NCBI RefSeq assembly: GCF_001422885.1
Contig: NZ_LMMZ01000038.1
Span: 62,001-126,000, forward strand
Source of the DNA: Methylobacterium sp. Leaf104
GTDB taxonomy: Bacteria > Pseudomonadota > Alphaproteobacteria > Rhizobiales > Beijerinckiaceae
Reading direction: 5' to 3'
Length of the DNA: 64,000 nucleotides
The position numbers and the translations under genes are program-made. Positions 56,227 through 64,000 of the stretch are shown here, piece after piece (position 1 is the stretch's first letter; every line of letters starts with the position of its first letter). The notes below the pieces were generated by a model. It was not told the DNA's origin. It made no database searches and saw only the letters and a program-made list of their open reading frames with translations.

Positions 56227-56677
56227 TTTCCTCGTGCTGGCTGCGCTGACCCGGAAGGACTCCGAAAGCGTTCCGAGATCGAAACTCGTGGGCCGATCGT
56301 CGATCTGCGCGGCGTTCAGCTTGATGGCAAGCCTCGCTCCCTGAGCGGCCGGGATCGTCCAAGGCCTGACCATCGATACAGGAATGTGGCGCTCGCGCCC
56401 CACCTGAAACATCGCCATGACAGCTCAGGTTTGTTGTCACCAGATCAATGAAAGATCCTGCGCAGGGTTGCCCTTTGATTCTTGCGCAATGGGTGCCAGA
56501 AATGCATCATATTGCGTAGCCGCGCCGTCAGCGCGCGGATAAGGAAGTCCAAGTCGCCACTATGCTTGCTTACGTCAACATCTATATCGGCTGCTTGGCT
56601 CTCTTCCTGGAGTTGAGCGTGCACGCGCCGGTCTGGCGGGACTAACCTCGTCCGTTCAAAAGTGCGACGGCCGCACC
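56227..56677. other. Unassigned region, possible gene remnants
   Basis: About 450 bases separate the broken acyltransferase from the DUF3750 gene. Minus-strand open frames exist (for example 56418-56044 and 56684-56445), but they overlap real genes or lack a recognisable domain. It may be decayed coding DNA; I could not assign it. Confidence 0.35.
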
Positions 56678-57406
56678 TCACCACCCGACGCGGCCGATGG
56701 CGGGAAGCTTGAGCGCCGGACGACGGATGTCGAGGCCCGCGACGGCACCGAGGAGGTTCACCTCCAGGCCTTCGACCCAGCCCACGGTCAGCCCAAGATA
56801 GCCGCCGAGGTTCAGGCGGAACCCGGTCCGTGACGGCGTCAGGCCGACCCAGCGGCCGTCATAGGGGAAGTCCTTGCCGATCGCGGTAGCGGGCAGGCTT
56901 GCCGACATCTCCGGCACTGCGCTCATCACGGCAGCCACGAAGGTGTTGGAGTTCGGGCCTGGCCAGACCGTGTAGTCTCCGGGTTGCGCGTAGCGGTAGG
57001 TCCGGATCGCCGCCCGGATGCGCGGGATCATCGCTTCCGCGGCCGGCCCGTCGGCCGCCACCACGGTCTCGGGCACGCTTCCGAACCAGCGTCCGTCGGG
57101 CACGAAGCGATCGATCCAGATCGGCTGGCCCCAGGCCGTGTAGTCGAAGCGCTGGTAGGCGGAAGCACCCGTATCCTTGACGACGATCCAGCTATGGGTG
57201 GCGATGATGCCGCGCCAACTCACCGTCCGAGCCGAGAAGATCCGGACGATCGCCTCCGGGTGGTTCGCAGCCGGGGGCAACAGACCGGTGCTCGAACGGT
57301 CGGCGGAACGCCAATCCCCGCGGGTCTGGCTGGCGTAGAGGGCGGCTGAGAGCGCGATGGGCGCGAGATAGACCAGGACGAAGGCGAGGGCAGCGATCTT
57401 GAGCAA
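56678..57406 (-). CDS. DUF3750 membrane-anchored protein
   Basis: The 242-residue protein has an N-terminal hydrophobic segment (ALAFVLVYLAPIALSAALY) and the DUF3750 core: VSWRGIIATHSWIVVKD, WGQPIWIDRFVPDGRWFGS, TVWPGPNSNTFVAAVM and a GKDFPYDGRW block. The WPGPNSNTF motif and His in ATHSW hint at a peptidase- or lipase-like fold, but the activity is unknown. It is divergent from the UGM-like gene (213 bases between). Confidence 0.87.
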   Translation of the reverse strand: MLKIAALAFVLVYLAPIALSAALYASQTRGDWRSADRSSTGLLPPAANHPEAIVRIFSARTVSWRGIIATHSWIVVKDTGASAYQRFDYTAWGQPIWIDRFVPDGRWFGSVPETVVAADGPAAEAMIPRIRAAIRTYRYAQPGDYTVWPGPNSNTFVAAVMSAVPEMSASLPATAIGKDFPYDGRWVGLTPSRTGFRLNLGGYLGLTVGWVEGLEVNLLGAVAGLDIRRPALKLPAIGRVGW

Positions 57407-57619
57407 GGCATTTCCGGACGGCGGGAGGACGGAACCGATATGGGAAGTCCGGCCGCCGGACGGGAGGTCCGCCGTAGCGCCCGAGGCGGCCGATGCGGTT
57501 CAGGACGCGATCCGGATGCCGCAGCCAAGCAGCCCGGTCTCGCCAAGAGGGCTTCCTTAACCAATCCAGGGTTACTCCGGGCCCGTTTCGTCCTTCGGTT
57601 AACTTGACGGTCCTGCCCG

Positions 57620-59122
57620 ATGAGCCACCACTCGGAAACGCTCGTGATCGGGGCGGGACCCGCCGGCCTGACCGCCGCCTATCTACTGGCGAAGGCCGGG
57701 CGCTCGGTGACCGTTCTAGAGAAGGATCCGGTCCAGGTCGGTGGCATCAGCCGCACGGTGGCGCATAACGGTTACCTGTTCGACATCGGGGGCCATCGCT
57801 TCTTCTCGAAGTCGAAGGCGGTGGTCGATCTCTGGGACGAACTTCTTCCGGACGACTTCATCGAGCGGCCGCGCCTGTCGCGGATCTTCTACAAGGGCAA
57901 GTACTACGCCTATCCGCTGAAGGCCTTCGAGGCGCTGCGCAACCTCGGGCTCTTGGAAAGCACCGCCTGCGTCGCTTCCTACCTGTACGCCCGCGCCCGT
58001 CCCATCGCGGAGCCGAAGACCTTCCACGAATGGGTCCGCAACCGCTTCGGCGAGCGCCTGTTCTCGATCTTCTTCAAGACCTACACGGAGAAGGTCTGGG
58101 GCATGTCCTGCGATGCCATCTCGGCGGACTGGGCGGCCCAGCGCATCAACGGCCTCGATCTCGGGGCCGCGATCCGCGACGCACTGGTGCGCTCCCTCGG
58201 CCTGCGCAAGGCACCGCGCGCCGGCGAGCCCGTGATCAAGACGCTGATCGAATCCTTCCGCTATCCCCGCAAGGGACCGGGCATGATGTGGGAGGCGGCC
58301 GCCGCGAAGGTGGTGGCCCGGGGCGGGACGCTGCGCCTCGACCGGGGCGTCGACGGCCTGCACTTCGAGGCCCGGACCGGGCTCTGGACCGTCACGGCCC
58401 GGAGTGCGGACGGCACCCGCGAGACCTTCACGGCGCGCAACGTCATCTCCTCCGCGCCTCTGCGCGAACTCGTCGGGTCGATTTCGCCCGCTCCGATCAG
58501 CACCTTCCAGGCCCGCTCCCTGCAGTACCGCGACTTCCTCACCGTGGCGCTGATCGCCCGCTCGGACCGCAACTTCCCTGACAACTGGATCTACATCCAC
58601 GATCCGTCGGTGCAGGTCGGGCGCGTGCAGAACTTCCGCTCCTGGTCGCCCGAGATGGTGCCCGATGCGGCGCATACCTGCCTGGGCCTGGAGTATTTCT
58701 GCTTCGAGGGCGACGGTCTCTGGACGCGGAGCGACGCCGACCTCATCGCCCTTGCCAAGCGCGAGATCGGCCAGATCGGGCTGATCCGCTCCGAGGACGT
58801 GGTCGATGCCTGCGTCGTGCGCCAGCCCAAGGCCTATCCGGTCTACGACGAGGACTACAAGGCACACGTCGCCACCATCCGGCGGGACCTCGAACACGCC
58901 TATCCGAGCCTGCACCTCGTCGGGCGCAACGGCATGCACAAGTACAACAACCAGGACCACGCGATGATGACCGCCATGCTCACGGTGGAGAACATCCTCG
59001 CCGGAGAGCGCCGCTACGATCCGTGGTGCGTGAACGAGGACGCGGAATACACCGAGGCGGGTGTCTCCGGTGCGCAGGACGTGCTCGCCAGCGAGCGCCT
59101 GGTGCCGCGCCGGGCGGCCTGA
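57620..59122 (+). CDS. UDP-galactopyranose-mutase-like FAD protein
   Basis: The 500-residue soluble flavoprotein starts with the FAD motif VIGAGPAGLTAAYLLAKAG and carries GGISRT, FDIGGHRFFSKS and, near the C-terminus, GRNGMHKYNNQDHAM. It falls in the amine-oxidase-like superfamily close to UDP-galactopyranose mutase and related sugar-modifying flavoproteins. It may modify a nucleotide sugar for glycan synthesis; substrate unproven. It is followed after five bases by a large membrane protein, so the two form an operon. Confidence 0.85.
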   Translation: MSHHSETLVIGAGPAGLTAAYLLAKAGRSVTVLEKDPVQVGGISRTVAHNGYLFDIGGHRFFSKSKAVVDLWDELLPDDFIERPRLSRIFYKGKYYAYPLKAFEALRNLGLLESTACVASYLYARARPIAEPKTFHEWVRNRFGERLFSIFFKTYTEKVWGMSCDAISADWAAQRINGLDLGAAIRDALVRSLGLRKAPRAGEPVIKTLIESFRYPRKGPGMMWEAAAAKVVARGGTLRLDRGVDGLHFEARTGLWTVTARSADGTRETFTARNVISSAPLRELVGSISPAPISTFQARSLQYRDFLTVALIARSDRNFPDNWIYIHDPSVQVGRVQNFRSWSPEMVPDAAHTCLGLEYFCFEGDGLWTRSDADLIALAKREIGQIGLIRSEDVVDACVVRQPKAYPVYDEDYKAHVATIRRDLEHAYPSLHLVGRNGMHKYNNQDHAMMTAMLTVENILAGERRYDPWCVNEDAEYTEAGVSGAQDVLASERLVPRRAA

Positions 59123-59127
59123 CCGCG

Positions 59128-61089
59128 ATGGCGACGGCGGTGACCTCCGACCGGACCGTGGCCGTTCCCGAGCCCCGCCCCGGGGCCGGAGGCGCCATCC
59201 TGCGCTGGCGCTCGAGTCTGTCCCGCTCCGCCTGGCCCATCCTCGGCGCGGCGGGTCTCTATCTGCTGCTGCATCCCTACGAGGGAATCGACGGTGATGC
59301 CCGCATCTATGTCGGGCGGGCCCTCGCCGACCTCGACCCCGACGGGGTCGGACGCGACCTCATGTTCACGCATGACGGGCAGTCGCGCTTCAGCCTGTTC
59401 CCGCTCGTCCTGCGGGGATTGGTGGCGGCGCTCGGCCCCGGTCCGGCGGCCCTTTCCGTCAGCCTCGTCGGGTTGATCGCCTGGTTCTGCGCCGCCTCCG
59501 TCCTCGCTGGCACCCTCGAAGGCGGCCGGCGGCGCTGGATCGTCCTCGTCGCCCTGGCGGTCCTGCCGGCCTCGTATGGCCAGCCCGGCGTCTTCCGGAT
59601 CGGCGAGGCCATGGCGACGCCGCGGACCCTGGCGGAAGCGGCGGTGCTCGCCGGCCTCGCGGCGAGCCTCTCGGGCCGGCGCGCCCTGGCGGCGGCGTTC
59701 GTGGGGCTCGGCGGGCTCATCCATCCGATCATGGGTCTGGCGGGCCTGGCCGTGCTGGTCATCGCGCTGGTCGCCGAGAATCGGCGCTGGCTGCTGGTCC
59801 TGGTCCCGACGCTCGCCGCGGTCCTGGTCGCCGCCGGCCTCGGGGTGCCGCTGTTCGCGCGCCTGCTGCAGCCCGTCGACCCTGAGTTCCTGGGCATCCT
59901 GCGCCAGCGCTGCGCCGACCTCTTCCCCATGCTCTGGCCGAGCCAGGCCTGGGGGCCGCCCGCCGTCCAGGCCGCGTCGATCCTCGTCGCCGCGACCCTG
60001 GTGCCGACCCGGGCACGGCGGGTTCTGCTGGCCGCACTCCTCGCGGGGGCCTGCGGCGTGGCCGCCACCGCCGTGTTCGAGGAGCAGTGGTCGTCGCTTC
60101 TCGTGATCCAGGTCCAGCCCTGGCGCTTCCTCTGGGTCACCTCCGTCTTGGGGGCTGCCGCCTTCGGCCTCTGCGTCGCGATCCTCTCGCGCGGACCGGC
60201 GGGGGACCGGATCACTCTCGCCCTCCTGGGACTAGCCTGGGTCTACGCCACCGACCTCCCCATCGGGGGCGGTGCCGGCCTCCTCGCCGTCGGGATCCAC
60301 GCAGCGGTCCGCCGGGCTCGGCTGGCACCCTCGCGCGCCCTGATGGTGGCGACCCTGAGCGTGGTCGGCCTGCTCGTCGCCAGCCGCCTCGTCATCGAGA
60401 CGCTCGCCTTCGCGTCCCTCCTCGGCGACCTGACGGAGGGCGCCCATCCGGGCCTCGGCCTGATCCGGAACTTTCCGATCGTTCCGCCGCTCGCCTTCAC
60501 CGCCGGCCTCGCCTGGATCGCCGCCGGGCGGATCCGGGCCGCGATCCCGGTCCTGGCCCTGGTGCTCGTCCTGGCCCTCGTCGTCTTCTGGGACCAGCGC
60601 TCCCCGGCCTTCCGGCGGATCGAGGACCGCACCCTTCTGCCCGGTCTCGTTGCCGCCATCGCGAGCCGGCCGGGCGAGGTGCTCTGGCTCGACGGCCGGG
60701 CCGAGACGTGGCTGGCGCTCGGCCGCCCGAGCTGGATCACCAACCTGCAGGGGGCCAGCATCGTGTTCTCGCGTCCCTTGGCGATGCTGTGGTCCGAGCG
60801 GATCGCCCGGCTGATCGCCCTCGGCCTCGCCACCGAAGCGCAGCGCACGCCGTTCGCCCCACCGGTCCCGCTTCGGGCCGACGACCTGCCGGCCGGCGGC
60901 GTCGCGACCCTGTGCGCGGCCCCGGACGCGCCCGCCTGGATCGTGGCGCCCCTCGGCGAGGGACGGCCGGCGCCGGCCGGCGCGCGCGTGTATCCGCTCG
61001 CCGACCCGCTCGTGACACCGATGGCCGCCGTTGACGGCCTGACCTGGCAGCGCGTGACCGCCTACGGCCTGCTGGCCTGCCGCCCCTGA
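59128..61089 (+). CDS. Large polytopic membrane protein of unknown function
   Basis: The 653-residue protein has about ten to twelve hydrophobic segments (bases 59200-60600) and a soluble C-terminal tail of about 160 residues. The N-terminal periplasmic loop after helix 1 holds DGDARIYVGRALADLDPDGVGRD, recalling glycosyltransferase-C-like membrane proteins, but I do not recognise the family. ATG 59128 lies five bases after the flavoprotein stop, so the pair is co-translated. A role in glycan assembly is inferred from that pairing only. Confidence 0.72.
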   Translation: MATAVTSDRTVAVPEPRPGAGGAILRWRSSLSRSAWPILGAAGLYLLLHPYEGIDGDARIYVGRALADLDPDGVGRDLMFTHDGQSRFSLFPLVLRGLVAALGPGPAALSVSLVGLIAWFCAASVLAGTLEGGRRRWIVLVALAVLPASYGQPGVFRIGEAMATPRTLAEAAVLAGLAASLSGRRALAAAFVGLGGLIHPIMGLAGLAVLVIALVAENRRWLLVLVPTLAAVLVAAGLGVPLFARLLQPVDPEFLGILRQRCADLFPMLWPSQAWGPPAVQAASILVAATLVPTRARRVLLAALLAGACGVAATAVFEEQWSSLLVIQVQPWRFLWVTSVLGAAAFGLCVAILSRGPAGDRITLALLGLAWVYATDLPIGGGAGLLAVGIHAAVRRARLAPSRALMVATLSVVGLLVASRLVIETLAFASLLGDLTEGAHPGLGLIRNFPIVPPLAFTAGLAWIAAGRIRAAIPVLALVLVLALVVFWDQRSPAFRRIEDRTLLPGLVAAIASRPGEVLWLDGRAETWLALGRPSWITNLQGASIVFSRPLAMLWSERIARLIALGLATEAQRTPFAPPVPLRADDLPAGGVATLCAAPDAPAWIVAPLGEGRPAPAGARVYPLADPLVTPMAAVDGLTWQRVTAYGLLACRP

Positions 61090-61098
61090 CGTCGCGGC

Positions 61099-61809
61099 TC
61101 AGTCGCCGCGGAGGAGCACGAGGCCCACCAGCGCCGCGATGGGGACGACGAGGCAGCCGAACGAGAATGCGGCGACGCCGAAAGCGCCCGCAAGGGCGCC
61201 GATTGCGAAGGCCAGCACCGCCGGCAGCATCCGGCGCATCCGCCCCTTCGCCGGGTCATCGGGCGGCACGGCGCCCCGCGCCCAGTCAACGAGGTCGATG
61301 ACGGCCTGGGTGACGTTGACCGTCATCACCGTGGTGGCCGCCAGATGCGCGAGGCCGAGCCGGCCGATGGCGTTCTGGACCCCCATCGCGCCGACGCCGA
61401 GCATGCCGACCGTCACGGCCGCCGCGCCGTCAGGCGAGCCCAGCGGCGAGAGGGCGAGCCCGGCGGCCCAGAAGGCGGCGAGCAATGCGATCTCGAGCCC
61501 GAGGAGCCAGCGCAGGGGCGCCATGCCCCGGCGCTCCAGGGCCAGGGCGATGAGACGGGTCGCCGCGACCGCGGCCACGAAGGCCGGCAGCGCGAGCAGC
61601 TTGGCGACCACGCCGGTCGAGGTCGAGACGAGTTCTGCGCCCAGCAGGACGAAGTTGCCGGTCACGTGTGCGGTGAACAGGCCGGCCAGGGCGATGAACG
61701 CCGCCGCATCGACGAAGCCCGCTACGAAGGCGAGTCCGATCCCGGCGAGAAGGTCGGCGTCGATGCGCGGGCTGCCGGGTCTGTGTGAGGAGAGGGATAT
61801 CCGTGCCAT
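61099..61809 (-). CDS. DUF1275 (YoaK-like) membrane protein
   Basis: The 236-residue protein has six membrane segments and the family pattern: GFVDAAAFIALAGLFTAHVTGNFVLLG at the start and ATTVMTVNVTQAVIDL in the middle. DUF1275 proteins have no proven function; some are suspected transporters. Convergent with the membrane-protein gene, nine bases between stops. Confidence 0.9.
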   Translation of the reverse strand: MARISLSSHRPGSPRIDADLLAGIGLAFVAGFVDAAAFIALAGLFTAHVTGNFVLLGAELVSTSTGVVAKLLALPAFVAAVAATRLIALALERRGMAPLRWLLGLEIALLAAFWAAGLALSPLGSPDGAAAVTVGMLGVGAMGVQNAIGRLGLAHLAATTVMTVNVTQAVIDLVDWARGAVPPDDPAKGRMRRMLPAVLAFAIGALAGAFGVAAFSFGCLVVPIAALVGLVLLRGD

Positions 61810-62028
61810 CCGTGCGTCCGCTGAGGCTCCGGGCAGATTCGAACCAGCTCGGGGCCTGACATAGGCCGGACGTTCTGGCCGAATGCGCCGCGGAACGGAA
61901 GCATCCGGATGCGAGAACGCCGCCGGACCTTCAGGTCACACGGATGCGACCATCCCGTCGACGGCAAGAAACCTTGCGAAGCCTGTCCGAGCCCCTGAAC
62001 CGGCGGCGGGGCCGTTCGTTGTGTCGAC

Positions 62029-62280
62029 ATGACGAACGCCGCAACCGACTCCTCCACCGCCGCTGCCCGAATCGCGGACGCGCGCCACCGCGAACTCGCG
62101 ACCGAGCACCTCCTGTTCGGGACGATTCGCTTCCTGGCCCAGGAACATCCGGACCTGCTCGACACCCTGGAGGCCAGCGTCGGCCACCTCTGGGACAAGG
62201 CCGACGACGATTCCCGGGACGACGAGGCCGTTCGAGAGGTGGCGCGCCGCTTCCTCAAGAGCCTGCGGGCCGAGCGCTGA
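62029..62280 (+). CDS. Small acidic protein of unknown function
   Basis: The 83-residue protein is soluble and probably helical (TEHLLFGTIRFLAQEHPDLLDTLEASVGHLWDKADDDSRDD). It is Asp/Glu-rich in the second half, then RRFLKSLRAER. I do not recognise the family. ATG 62029 is the first start after the DUF1275 divergent region. Confidence 0.55.
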   Translation: MTNAATDSSTAAARIADARHRELATEHLLFGTIRFLAQEHPDLLDTLEASVGHLWDKADDDSRDDEAVREVARRFLKSLRAER

Positions 62281-62294
62281 CCGCGCACATGATC

Positions 62295-62319
62295 CGAACT
62301 TTCGCGCAGAAGCGCCGTT
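62295..62319 (+). promoter_or_regulatory. Weak candidate EcfG-type promoter
   Basis: CGAAC (62295-62299), a 17-base spacer and GTT (62317-62319) match the alphaproteobacterial stress-sigma consensus GGAAC-N16/17-GTT at all but one position. It lies 24 bases before the small exported protein start. By-eye match only. Confidence 0.25.
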
Positions 62320-62342
62320 CTCCAACGAGACAGGAGGCTATC

Positions 62343-62636
62343 ATGTCGAATGACCCGGTGATGTCGAGATCGATCCTTTGCACCACGATCGCCGCGACCG
62401 TCGTGCTGGGCCTGTGCAGCGGCGCTCTGGCTCGTGGCGGCGGCAGCAGCGGCGGCGACGGTCTGTCACCCTACGCGGCCTTGAGCGGAAACGACCGCTC
62501 GGCCGGTGTGAACAACGGCAATTATCGCGACCCCGCCCTCGATCCCTACCTTGGTGCCTACGAGGGCCGCCACGACCGGCCGGTGCGCGAGCGCTATCGC
62601 CCGAGCCGGCGTCCCTATTACGGCACGCCCTACTGA
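62343..62636 (+). CDS. Small exported Gly/Arg/Tyr-rich protein
   Basis: The 97-residue protein has an N-terminal signal (ILCTTIAATVVLGLCSGALA) and a short mature part rich in Gly, Ser, Arg, Asp and Tyr, ending RRPYYGTPY. AGGAGG lies ahead of ATG 62343. Family not recognised. A candidate stress-sigma promoter lies just upstream. Confidence 0.65.
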   Translation: MSNDPVMSRSILCTTIAATVVLGLCSGALARGGGSSGGDGLSPYAALSGNDRSAGVNNGNYRDPALDPYLGAYEGRHDRPVRERYRPSRRPYYGTPY

Positions 62637-62745
62637 CCGGTGCGGGCGGTGATGGCGACCGGATCGAGGCGGCACCGGCGCCTTACGCCGCTCGCACCGG
62701 CGCTCCGGGAGCAGGCCGGCCCGTCGGGCGTGGAAGCCTGACGGG

Positions 62746-63480
62746 ATGAGCGTCTGCAGCCCCGGAAATCTCCTGCTCCGTTCTCTGCCCGAGGCCGAAC
62801 GGGCGCAACTGGTCCCGGAGTTCGACCGGATCGAGGTCCGGAAGGGCGAACGCCTCGTCGAGGCAGGCGATCGCGCAGAGTTCGCCTACTTCCCGGAAGG
62901 TGGCCTCTCCTCCAACCTGACCACCGCCAACGGGACGCGCCGGCTGGAAGTGGGGTGCTTCGGCTACGAGGCGATGATCAACACCGCGACCTTCCTCGGC
63001 GCGGAGCGCATGCCCCACGAGATCCTGGTTCAGGTCGGTGGACCCTGGCTGCGGATCGAGGCATCCCGCCTCCGCTCCGCTTTCGAGGTCCTGCCCGGAT
63101 TGCGGCAGGTGTTGCTTCAGTTCGCCCACGTCTTCATCATGACCCTGAGCCAGACGGCCCTGTCGAACGGCGTCTGCTCCATCGAGGAGCGCTTGGCGCG
63201 CTGGCTCGTGATGGCCCAGGATCGCCTCCGCAGCGACGAACTCGCCCTGACCCACGACTTCCTCGGCCTGATGCTGGGGACCCAGCGCTCGGGCGTGACG
63301 CTGGCGATTCAGGCGCTGGAGGGAATGGGCATGATCCGAGCGCGGCGGGGGCTGATCACCGTGCTGGACCGACCCCGCCTCATCACACATGCGGGCGACA
63401 GCTATGGGCCGGCCGAAGCGGAATACGAGCGCCTCATTGGCCCGTTCCGGATGCACAAAGCCACGGCGCCCGGGTCGTAG
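62746..63480 (+). CDS. Crp/Fnr-family transcription factor
   Basis: The 244-residue regulator has a cyclic-nucleotide-binding-like N-terminal domain (about residues 15-130) and a C-terminal winged helix-turn-helix (LTHDFLGLMLGTQRSGVTLAIQALEGMG). It lacks the FNR cysteine cluster, so it does not appear to be an oxygen sensor of the FNR type. Ligand and target genes are unknown. Alphaproteobacteria commonly have many such paralogues. Confidence 0.9.
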   Translation: MSVCSPGNLLLRSLPEAERAQLVPEFDRIEVRKGERLVEAGDRAEFAYFPEGGLSSNLTTANGTRRLEVGCFGYEAMINTATFLGAERMPHEILVQVGGPWLRIEASRLRSAFEVLPGLRQVLLQFAHVFIMTLSQTALSNGVCSIEERLARWLVMAQDRLRSDELALTHDFLGLMLGTQRSGVTLAIQALEGMGMIRARRGLITVLDRPRLITHAGDSYGPAEAEYERLIGPFRMHKATAPGS

Positions 63481-63624
63481 ATCAGCGTCCGGTCCGACCG
63501 CGACGGCCATCGAGCGCGCCGCGGAAAACCGCCAGCAGCCCTGCGCTCGGCGGCGCGACCGCCCCCGGGCCGGGAACTTGCGTTCACTCTGCGACGGCCG
63601 CGTCCCGGTCGCCAGGAGGACACC

Positions 63625-64000
63625 ATGAAAACCGGTACCCTGCCGCCTTCGGCCTTCGACATGCCCGCCATTCTCCTGTCGGGGACGGTCGACCAGGATA
63701 TGTACCGCGACTTTCGCCGGCAGCTCGATGCGATCGGCGACCGGGACCTCGTGGTGGTCGAGTTGACGACCCTGGGCGGCGATCCCGAGGTGGCTCGGAT
63801 GATGGGTGAGGATATCCGCTTCAAGAGCGGGATCCAGCCAGATCGCCGGTTCGTCTTCCTCGGCAAGGCCGCGATCTACTCGGCCGGCACCACTTTCATG
63901 AGCTTCTTCGCCCGGTCGAACCGCTACCTGACCCGAGGCGCGCGGCTGATGGTCCATGAGCGCAAGCTCGACAAGAAGGTGATCCTCAACGGTCCCCTGA
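63625..64000 (+). CDS. ClpP-fold serine peptidase-like protein, 3' end missing
   Basis: The frame starts at ATG 63625, after AGGAGG (63615-63620), and is open to the window end (125 codons). It shows ClpP/crotonase-type features: LTTLGGDPEVA, a YSAGTTF nucleophile elbow with candidate Ser86, and a downstream VHERK with candidate His111. The spacing resembles ClpP. The catalytic acid would lie beyond the window. The family is clear; substrate and partner ATPase are not. The gene follows the Crp/Fnr gene on the same strand. Confidence 0.7.
   Translation, partial: MKTGTLPPSAFDMPAILLSGTVDQDMYRDFRRQLDAIGDRDLVVVELTTLGGDPEVARMMGEDIRFKSGIQPDRRFVFLGKAAIYSAGTTFMSFFARSNRYLTRGARLMVHERKLDKKVILNGPL

Noticed and set aside
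56445..56684. Minus-strand frame with a helix pattern like the start of a MarR regulator
   Set aside because: Only 79 codons, overlaps the DUF3750 stop, and no winged helix is visible.
52354..56700. Integration of a mobile island at the tRNA 3' end
   Set aside because: No integrase gene and no second copy of the tRNA 3' sequence (GGTTCGAGACCTGC) can be found in the window.

Overview
The window is GC-rich chromosomal DNA from an alphaproteobacterium, most likely a Methylobacterium or a close relative in the Methylobacteriaceae. This is judged from gene content only, with no database search: an EcfG-type sigma factor, an EipB/DUF1849 periplasmic protein, an NDUFA9-like protein, DUF2865, DUF3750 and DUF1236 proteins, and many signalling proteins. 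About 46 protein genes, one split tRNA gene and several structural elements can be supported. Most are ordinary core genes.

Layout. 0-7.2 kb: an alpha-2-macroglobulin-like protein (5' end outside the window) followed by penicillin-binding protein 1C, with a palindromic repeat over the junction. 7.3-13.7 kb: Kup potassium transporter, a GAF/HisKA_2 histidine kinase, a CPA1 Na+/H+ antiporter, an OsmC protein and EipB. 13.8-17.2 kb: a c-di-GMP pair (double PilZ protein, then a GGDEF-EAL protein). 17.2-28.2 kb: amine-oxidase-like flavoprotein, CysZ/EI24 membrane protein, NDUFA9-like protein, GltX, Atm1-type ABC exporter, LysM protein, LOG protein and CysS. 28.5-36.7 kb: secreted and envelope proteins including an OmpA protein with a Pro/Arg/Glu heptad-repeat stalk, an MFS transporter, the phosphatidylethanolamine pair psd-pssA, and mscL. 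36.7-38.5 kb: a stress-sigma area with a small NepR-like protein, a DUF1236 protein and an EcfG sigma factor that carries a NepR-like segment at its own N-terminus.

38.6-52 kb: glutamine amidotransferase, a degenerate ABC protein that has lost the Walker A lysine, an L,D-transpeptidase, a metallo-beta-lactamase-fold hydrolase, an amino-acid permease, an operon of an ethylene-receptor-like histidine kinase, a receiver protein and a Tat-exported DJ-1/PfpI protein, then an M48 lipoprotein protease with a nuclease-fold protein. At 52.06-52.39 kb lies a tRNA-Arg(CCU) gene interrupted after the anticodon by a 256-nt group I intron; exon and intron pairings can be traced base by base. This is the most notable item.

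52.4-56.7 kb is an accessory-looking stretch downstream of that tRNA: an exported beta-helix protein, a strongly AT-rich segment (about 22-30% GC where counted), an acyltransferase-3 gene broken by a frameshift at a run of seven T, and unassigned DNA. 56.7-64 kb returns to normal composition: DUF3750, a UDP-galactopyranose-mutase-like flavoprotein coupled to a large membrane protein, DUF1275, small exported or conserved proteins, a Crp/Fnr regulator, and the start of a ClpP-fold protein cut by the window end.
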